A stretch of 25,349 nucleotides of DNA from Hypholoma sublateritium FD-334 SS-4. Taxonomy: Eukaryota > Basidiomycota > Agaricomycetes > Agaricales > Strophariaceae. The position numbers and the translations under genes were made by a program. The notes under the pieces were generated by a model. It did no database searches, was not told the DNA's origin, and saw only the letters and a program-made list of their open reading frames with translations. The stretch spans positions 2,926-28,274 of the forward strand of contig KN817738.1 of assembly GCA_000827495.1 (NCBI GenBank), read 5' to 3'. Positions 19,921 through 25,349 of the stretch are shown in pieces. Position 1 is the first letter of the stretch; every line of letters starts with the position of its first letter.

Positions 19921-20315
19921 CCATCCGAAGGGCGGGAGTGTCACCCTCCAGCGGCGGGACCTGCCTTCAGTACGCACTAAGTCATAATGCTGCGCAACGC
20001 CGCTGCGCGGCAGGTCCCACTACGCATTCTCATGCCATAATATTCTCTCGCCACTTCACTGAGAAGCCTAACGTCCACCTGGGTCCAATCTTTCTGGCGT
20101 CAATGTATGACAGCCTTATCTGTATCTTTACGCATTCTTGTAACAGTATAAATGTTGTTTTTTTTTGTTGCCAAGCACTCAGTCAGCCTCCACGATGTGT
20201 CATTGGATTGCCTGAATTTCAATCGAAACTTGTCTGGCTATCAGTGATCGGGCCTTGATGACCGGTCGACCACCAGCTTCTTATAAGCAGACGTCACAAT
20301 TCAAACAGGTCAATC
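19921..20315. other. Leader region without clear gene; small inverted repeat
   Basis: GGGACCTGCC near 19955 and GGCAGGTCCC near 20010 form a perfect 10-bp inverted pair with GC-rich neighbours. The plus frame 19938-20258 has no recognisable motif. Confidence 0.3.
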
Positions 20316-20616
20316 ATGCCAGCCCTTATCGCCAAATTTTGGACAATCCCGGATATTCTGCACTGCGTGTTCTCCCTCTTGCTCTGGCGTGATCTAGCGG
20401 CTCTAGCGCATGTCAACTGGTTGTTGTACGCAATAGCGCAGGACATTGTGAGCTCACATCATTGGCCTGCTGGTCAATTTCGTGCCCCACGTCCGCATCG
20501 CCGACCTGTGGACGGAACTAGAACATTCTGGCGTGCTTGGGTCAGACCAAGCGACTCTATCCTTTATTCGTGGCTCTTGGCTACAAAGCACTGAAGAACC
20601 CCCCCGCTTGTCTTAG
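20316..20616 (+). pseudogene. F-box-like protein fragment, frameshifted
   Basis: From ATG at 20316 the frame reads MPALIAKFWTIPDILHCVFS then LLLWRDLAALAHVNWLLYAI and AQDIV. This fits the F-box-like pattern (IPD-L-VF-L--DL--LA-V---W---A-D--W) common in Agaricomycete F-box proteins, which recruit targets to SCF ubiquitin ligases through Skp1. Near 20450 the sense continues in another frame: AHIIGLLVNFVPHVRIADLW then TELEHSGVLGSDQATLSF, to TAG at 20614-20616. A small indel replacing the usual Trp codon after DIV explains the slip. The leucine-rich C-terminal half is not found, so it is a short pseudogene. Confidence 0.55.
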
Positions 20617-21120
20617 AATTTCGACCTCCATTGGGCTGGCCGGTGTTTACTGTCTGCGAAAGAATGTGCGGCAAGATTATGCAAAGGTATCTTGCCTTTT
20701 CCGATATAACCACAATATCTAACGAGGACACAGACTCAAATAGTGATTCTGAGGGAAAGCGTGCAACCATCATTTTTGTTTGCTTTACTGCGTTTTTCAC
20801 GAACCGCTGACATGAACATGATTACCGCCCGGGCAATTTTAAGCATGTATCCCGCACATGTTGGCCGGAAACTATCCCTGCCAAACGACCTTCTGGGAGA
20901 CACTACCTCCACAGCCTGGGATATGTGCGACCGTCAAGAGGTTCATGACCTGAGCTCGAATGTGTCCTTGAACGTTCCTTGCTACAATGATTGCCCTGCC
21001 ACTTTTCGAGCTGCAACAGACCTTGCAGGTTTTGGCCAATTCATGTTTTCCCCGTACAGCAGCCCTACTTTCACTTGTAGGGTGCACGGACGAAGCAAGA
21101 GGATCAATATTATGCAAGTG
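20617..21120. other. Weak plus-strand ORF, unknown
   Basis: A plus frame at 20743-21144 (133 codons) includes TARAILSMYPAHVGRKLSLP and TDLAGFGQFMFSPYSSPTF. It could be decayed downstream sequence of the F-box-like gene or chance. No motif is recognised. The minus strand also has an 81-codon frame here. Confidence 0.2.
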
Positions 21121-22623
21121 TCATTCTATGGAAAACCAATATAATTTGCAGTAGGTATGGGAGGTAAAATGATTGCTGTAATCCCATAAATATGAAGCCA
21201 CCTGTTGCGATGACAGCTCTTGTCTGGACACCATGCTAAATGCACACTTCTGAAGTAAACACTTGGCACGGCCCGGAATATCATCAATGTTATTATCAGC
21301 CTGCTGCAAACCATTAATAGCTACTTGCAAAGTGGCATAGGCGACATGTGTTTTAAGTTGAGATTTGGTGATGTAATCGGTGATGTAATAAATAATTGCC
21401 TTTGTAGACGGGCCAGACCCCAAATATTTAATGTCCATATTACACCGCATGGCACGCATAATTGTAGAATTGAAGGTATTGACTAAACCCTGAAGATGAC
21501 GCAGACGGAGGTCACCGGTCTCTTGGTCAAAATAAGACTGATCAAGCACATTGTCTTCGGACAGGCCAAAATGGCAAACTTGTTTTTCGTTTTTTCCTCA
21601 ACAATATTTCCAGATCAACAAATGGACACATATCGTTCCCGTCCAACTTGACCCCATTGGGGCTGACAAGAGTGTCCGTCGGTAACGATTGATGCCTAGG
21701 TAAATTTATTGCGGGACCAACACCACTTAGCCAACGCGTGTCGTGCGGCACAGACTCGCTGTTCCTCAGCTTGTTGGGCCTGATAAGGGGGCGCCAGTCA
21801 ATGTCAGTGGCCTTGATGTTGACGGTGTCTCCGGTTGACATTTTCTGGTGCAGCACGTGCAACACAGAGTAGCCAATGCTGCCGAGGAAGTTTCTTTTTT
21901 GAATAAGTCAATGAGCCGGTCTTTCAGGTCGGAAGTGACAGGCGCAGGCCAATTATCTATAGCTGATCTGCGATGACTTTCAAACTCATGCAAAAGGTGG
22001 GTGCGAACCTCTTGCGCCAGCTGCTTTTTTAATCCATTAATATGGGCTTGCAAAGCATGCTTCAGGTTGACGAAGGTGCTGTTTGGATCGTGTTCAATGT
22101 TATGTGCCTCCAGCATGACCAACAGAGACTTTTTGCTCAGGATATGCTTCAAAGATTTGAATAAAGAAATTCTTTTGGCCGTTAGACTGTCTTCAGCAGA
22201 GCATTCCTCCGATGAAACTGAATCAGCGATTTCGTCGCATGCGTCTCTAGTACAACTGCAAAAACACTCTCCATCACCCAAATGCTTGGCAATGAGCCTA
22301 TGTAAATGAGGATGTGTACATTCACCAGACCCTGCTAGTACCTCAATAGCATGCCTTTCAAGCACGGAAAGTAACGCCCCTTTGGTGAGACGGTCAAACA
22401 CATGAAAGAGGTCATTCAAAGGGTCAAAATGACGCTGCAGGAGCAAAGAACTGCCCTCCTTTGATTCTAAGTGATGGGCAATACCAACTAGCAAACGCTG
22501 GCGCAGATTTTTAGGGCTATGAAAAGGACCTATTAGACCAATACTTTCTGATATAGAAATGAGGCTGTCAGAGGATAATTGTTGCGCAGTACTCTTTGTC
22601 AGGACTCTCTGACAGCTTTGTCA
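21121..22623 (-). pseudogene. Helitron-like protein, N-terminal part with large internal deletion
   Basis: The last frame (about 21575 to 21121) reads SEDNVLDQSYFDQETGDLRL, GLVNTFNSTIMRAMRCNMDI, then IIYYITDYITKSQLKTHVAY and QELSSQQVASYLWDYSNHFT. This is the end of the Helitron_like_N region in fungal Helitron helicase proteins. The first frame (about 22620 to 21766) has TAQQLSSDSLISISESIGLI, LLLQRHFDPLNDLFHVFDRL and two SAP-like helical repeats (LTKGALLSVLERHAIEVLAG and LSKKSLLVMLEAHNIEHDPN). Between them a frameshift near 21860 leads to KATDIDWRPLIRPNKLRNSE and LEILLRKKRKTSLPFW. At about 21570-21600 the sequence jumps directly to the end of the Rep-adjacent segment. In full-length relatives this region spans hundreds of residues including the HUH replication motifs, and the Pif1-type helicase should follow. 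All of that is absent. Confidence 0.8.
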
Positions 22624-22714
22624 AATATCCTGCGCGGATGTATGACTTTTCTTGGCAAGAGCACATCCACGAGGTGAAGGTACTCAATACCGATGCACGT
22701 CATCTTCGGAGTCT

Positions 22715-22857
22715 CTGAAGCAATTGCCATGGAAGATGTGTTGCAACAATTTGGCACGGTTTTTGCGCAAGGGAAGATCACGGTGTATCGTCATGCCATG
22801 CGACTGCAAAAGTTTGTGTATGTCACTCTCTTTAGTGCCAACAAATCATTATTTGCC
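22715..22857 (-). pseudogene. Short remnant upstream of the Helitron-like gene
   Basis: A minus frame reads TKESDIHKLLQSHGMTIHRD then LPLRKNRAKLLQHIFHGNCF, resembling the SAP-like helical modules of the next gene. It overlaps the 3' end of the 22791-23411 frame by a shift, so it probably links that ORF to the Helitron-like remnant as one ancestral gene. Confidence 0.4.
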
Positions 22858-24330
22858 CCCACGAAACGATGTCCCTGTATCAATGATTTAAGATATTGAT
22901 AGCCGTGGAGACCAGGTAGCACGGGTATGGGCTGTGAACTACAGCCTGCCTGCATGCCTCGGTGGGACGGTACAGTATCATGTATAAATGTTTCAGGGAC
23001 AATGACATCTTTTAAGACGTGTTCGATATGTGCATTTAATGTGGGGGTTTGTTTGTTTATTATTGCATAGTTTACACACGTGTGTTCCTGCTCTGCACTT
23101 GCAATCAGCAAATATTCGACTGGGTGATGAGTCATGAAGCTAGGGTCAAATGTACCAGGTAAGAGACAGTGTTGGGTGTACCAGAGGGCAGGTATTAGCA
23201 CGTCAACTGGGCAATCCTCCACAAGTGCGAAAACCAACACCTCAGTTGCGCATCCCGTAAAAGTGGGAAATGTGATAGAAAGGGAGTAAGTCACACCGTC
23301 CGCATGTACACCGTTCCTGGCAAGATACGCTGTAGAAAGGCAAGGCCCCATCAAACCTTCCACGGCCACGAATACGACGCTCTCGTTGCCAATAAGAAGT
23401 TGCGGCGTCATGGATGCCCATTTTGGCTGCGGACGGCAGCCTACATCATTTAGTCACTGCGGGAAAAGTACCATGTCTGCTTGGATGATAATCAGGACAG
23501 ATGTAGAATATTTTTCAAAAATAATCTCGTTTTATTCAGTTGGATACATGTAGAATACATTTAAATTTTATTCTTCAATTTATTCTGTGACGTATCCTAT
23601 GGATATAATATGAATTTATTCTGCCTCATCTTCTGTGAACATGTACCAGAACATATTTATTTTGTATTCGCAGCATATATGATAGAATAGATCCAGGTCA
23701 CATGTGGAATATACACGGAACAAAGGTAGAACTGGTTACTTATTTCTCTAACATCTCATCATTAGACACTGATGGAATATATTCTAAATATATTCCATCG
23801 ACGTGATCAGCAGTTTCCCGGCAGCGTTGTAATCCGCTGCTGCAGGTCCATTAATTGAGAAAATAATGACGATATGTTGAAGAAACAAGTGATGAGTTCT
23901 ACATATGTTCTGTATATATTCCACATGTGACCTACATTTATTCTACCATATATGTTGCATATAAAGTTTAAATGTATTCTGGCATATATTCACGAAAGAT
24001 AGGGCAGAATTGTTTTTTTCTGTATCCTGTGGATACGTCACGGAATACATTGAAGAATATAAATTAAATATATTCCACATGTATTCGTCTGAATAAAATG
24101 AGATCATTTTTTAAAATTATCCTATGTGTATCCTGAATATCATCCCGATAGAGATGGTACTTTTCCCGCAGTGAGTAAAGAAGCGCCAATCGGTGTGCCC
24201 GCTCCAGTCTCGCCCCGTATGTCGGTCTGCGAAAGGCCGTGGACGAGCTTGTCCAGCGTAGCCAAACCGTGTAGAATAGGAATGTCGCAGAATCGAGTGA
24301 CGCGGTATTCTGCCCCAAGTAAGTAGTTTT
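22791..24330 (-). pseudogene. Unknown ORF upstream of the Helitron-like gene, split by a CMC element
   Basis: The left part (23411-22791, 206 codons) reads VVFVAVEGLMGPCLSTAYLA, TFTGCATEVLVFALVEDCPV, DVLIPALWYTQHC and GLHGYQYLKSLIQGHRFVGA. The right part (about 24330-24174) reads GAEYRVTRFCDIPILHGLAT then LDKLVHGLSQTDIRGETGAG. Ignoring the 719-bp element and one AGT copy joins them without a stop (IGASLLNDVGCRPQPKWASM). I see no known catalytic motif. The DCPVDVLIPALW segment faintly recalls retropepsin-like folds, but the Asp-Ser/Thr-Gly is missing. A probable splice acceptor is the CAG at about 24313; a GTGAGC donor lies near 24370. Confidence 0.55.
23455..24173. mobile_element. CMC (CACTA-like) foldback MITE, 719 bp
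   Basis: The ends are CACTGCGGGAAAAGTACCAT in inverted orientation, flanked by a direct AGT (23452-23454 and 24174-24176). CACTR-starting ends with a three-base duplication are the hallmark of the CACTA/En-Spm (CMC) superfamily. The two arms, each about 310-320 bases, are inverted copies almost to the centre (about 23780-23860), so one strand could fold into a long hairpin. Imperfect GAATAYAT and GGAATATATTCC words recur throughout. No protein is encoded. Arm divergence is clearly higher than for the Harbinger ends, suggesting an older hairpin. Confidence 0.9.
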
Positions 24331-24379
24331 GTTTTCAGTAGCTTTATGTTCAGGATAAAAAAGGGCTCACCATGGACCG

Positions 24380-25349
24380 AGAATCACGATTGAAGCCATG
24401 GAGTGGGTAGAAAGACATCCGCAGAGGCAACATTCAATGTAGCAAAACTTAGCGTCTCCGCAACACGAACAGTACCGCATGAAACAAAGGTAGTGGGGAG
24501 TTCACATGAGCAACAGTCGAACGGAAGTCCCAAAATTTCCAAAAAAAAAAGGAAGAGACACAAGGATGTGCAAGCCCCGGAATGCCTAGAAAAGAGGCCA
24601 AAGTGTTATCGATGAGCAGCTGCATGGACAGGAGTACGAAGCAGCCAGGGTAGCCACAAACTGGATGCAGGAAAGATGGGGAGAAATTGGCATGGGTTTC
24701 ACCCGAAGACCCGAACAGATGAGACATAAACGACTAATACGGTTATTCCTGTAGAAACGTGATAGCTCCACAAGTTGGTAAATATGCGCTTGTGGGAAAA
24801 ATTGGTCATTCCAAGGGCTTTCAAATGTGCTCTGGTGACATTGTTGAACCCAGGGGATTCACCCCAAACCCATAATTGGTGGCCAGGGATTTCCTTTCTG
24901 GGAAATCTTTTTGGTCATTTCGCGATGACATTCATCTTCCTCTATGATAGAAATGTGAGATAAGTGTACAATGTACATAGACAAACTTGCTATGCACTCA
25001 ATTCATTTTGAAAAGCTGTTTCAAGAATTGAGCATCTCTTGAGCATCTCACAAGATTGATTAGGATTGAAATATTTATGCATGGATAATAGGATGACAGA
25101 TACGATGCTGACTACATTAATGTAGTACACATTGAAAAAACCAAGGCTGTCACATTTTCTCCTATGTAAACTTGATACAAACTGTACGAATATATTTATT
25201 TTAATACTATACCATGATCTAATAAAATAATTCTGCTTCATAATCGATGCACGTTGATAGGGTCGCTTTTAGACTACACGTGGATTTTTGCTTTTCGGAG
25301 CATTAAACATGTGTTGAAGGCAGATAACGAGGGACTGAGACGTGCCCTC
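24380..25349. other. No clear gene; possible short Lys-rich ORF
   Basis: A plus frame (24403-24615) ends in a Lys/Arg-rich stretch (ISKKKRKRHKDVQAPECLEK), partly from a poly-A run, and has a GTG rather than ATG start. From 24780 onward the DNA is AT-rich with short frames only. No repeats with clear ends are seen up to the window edge. Confidence 0.3.

Noticed and set aside
22791..23411. Retropepsin-like aspartic protease
   Set aside because: The DCPVDVLIPALW segment only loosely resembles the second half of retropepsins, and there is no Asp-Ser/Thr-Gly active site.
1..25349. tRNA, rRNA and telomere repeats
   Set aside because: No cloverleaf with a GGTTCGANTCC-type arm, no rRNA-like stretch and no TTAGGG array were seen by eye; a tRNAscan or Rfam run could still find divergent ones.

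Overview
The window looks like repeat-rich nuclear DNA from a filamentous basidiomycete, most likely an Agaricomycete. The evidence is: genes cut by very short GT-AG introns (about 52-75 bp); a DUF7918-type gene; pieces of fungal NACHT and F-box proteins; and fragments of PIF/Harbinger, CACTA (CMC), TA-target and Helitron-like transposons. There are no bacterial operons and no Shine-Dalgarno structure. All family names come from reading the translated sequence; no search was run.

Layout. 1-480: two possible coding tails. 484-3420: a complete-ended PIF/Harbinger element (52-bp inverted repeats, TAA target duplication) with a broken DDE transposase on + and a Myb/SANT-like partner on -. 3424-5640: repeats and GC-rich DNA with no convincing gene. 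5659-7018: a possible terminal exon and a frameshifted NACHT fragment, both on -. About 7190-10640: a long tract with strong C-over-G strand asymmetry and no recognisable gene. 11110-12305: two decayed GC-rich gene fragments on +, the second a class II DnaJ (Sis1/DNAJB type). 12723-13891 (-): the best-preserved gene, six exons that join in frame to 287 codons with a DUF7918-like N-terminus. 14280-15060: AT-rich DNA with a 22-bp tandem array. 15132-16434 (-): a probable gene split by a 570-bp MITE. 16731-18302: a possible LTR plus an AGCTAGCT-rich tract that holds every ambiguous base in the window. 18939-20616: weak coding remnants, including an F-box-like pseudogene. 21121-24330 (-): a decayed Helitron-like gene and an upstream ORF split by a 719-bp CMC foldback element.

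The main theme is nested insertion. Three DNA transposons of different types (TAA, TA and AGT target duplications) each lie inside a minus-strand reading frame that becomes continuous if the element and one duplication copy are ignored. Only the DUF7918-like gene appears fully intact. The rest is transposon sequence or gene remnants, so no pathway or operon-like cooperation can be inferred, apart from the transposase/Myb pair of the Harbinger element. I found no clear sign of a wholly new defence or metabolic system.
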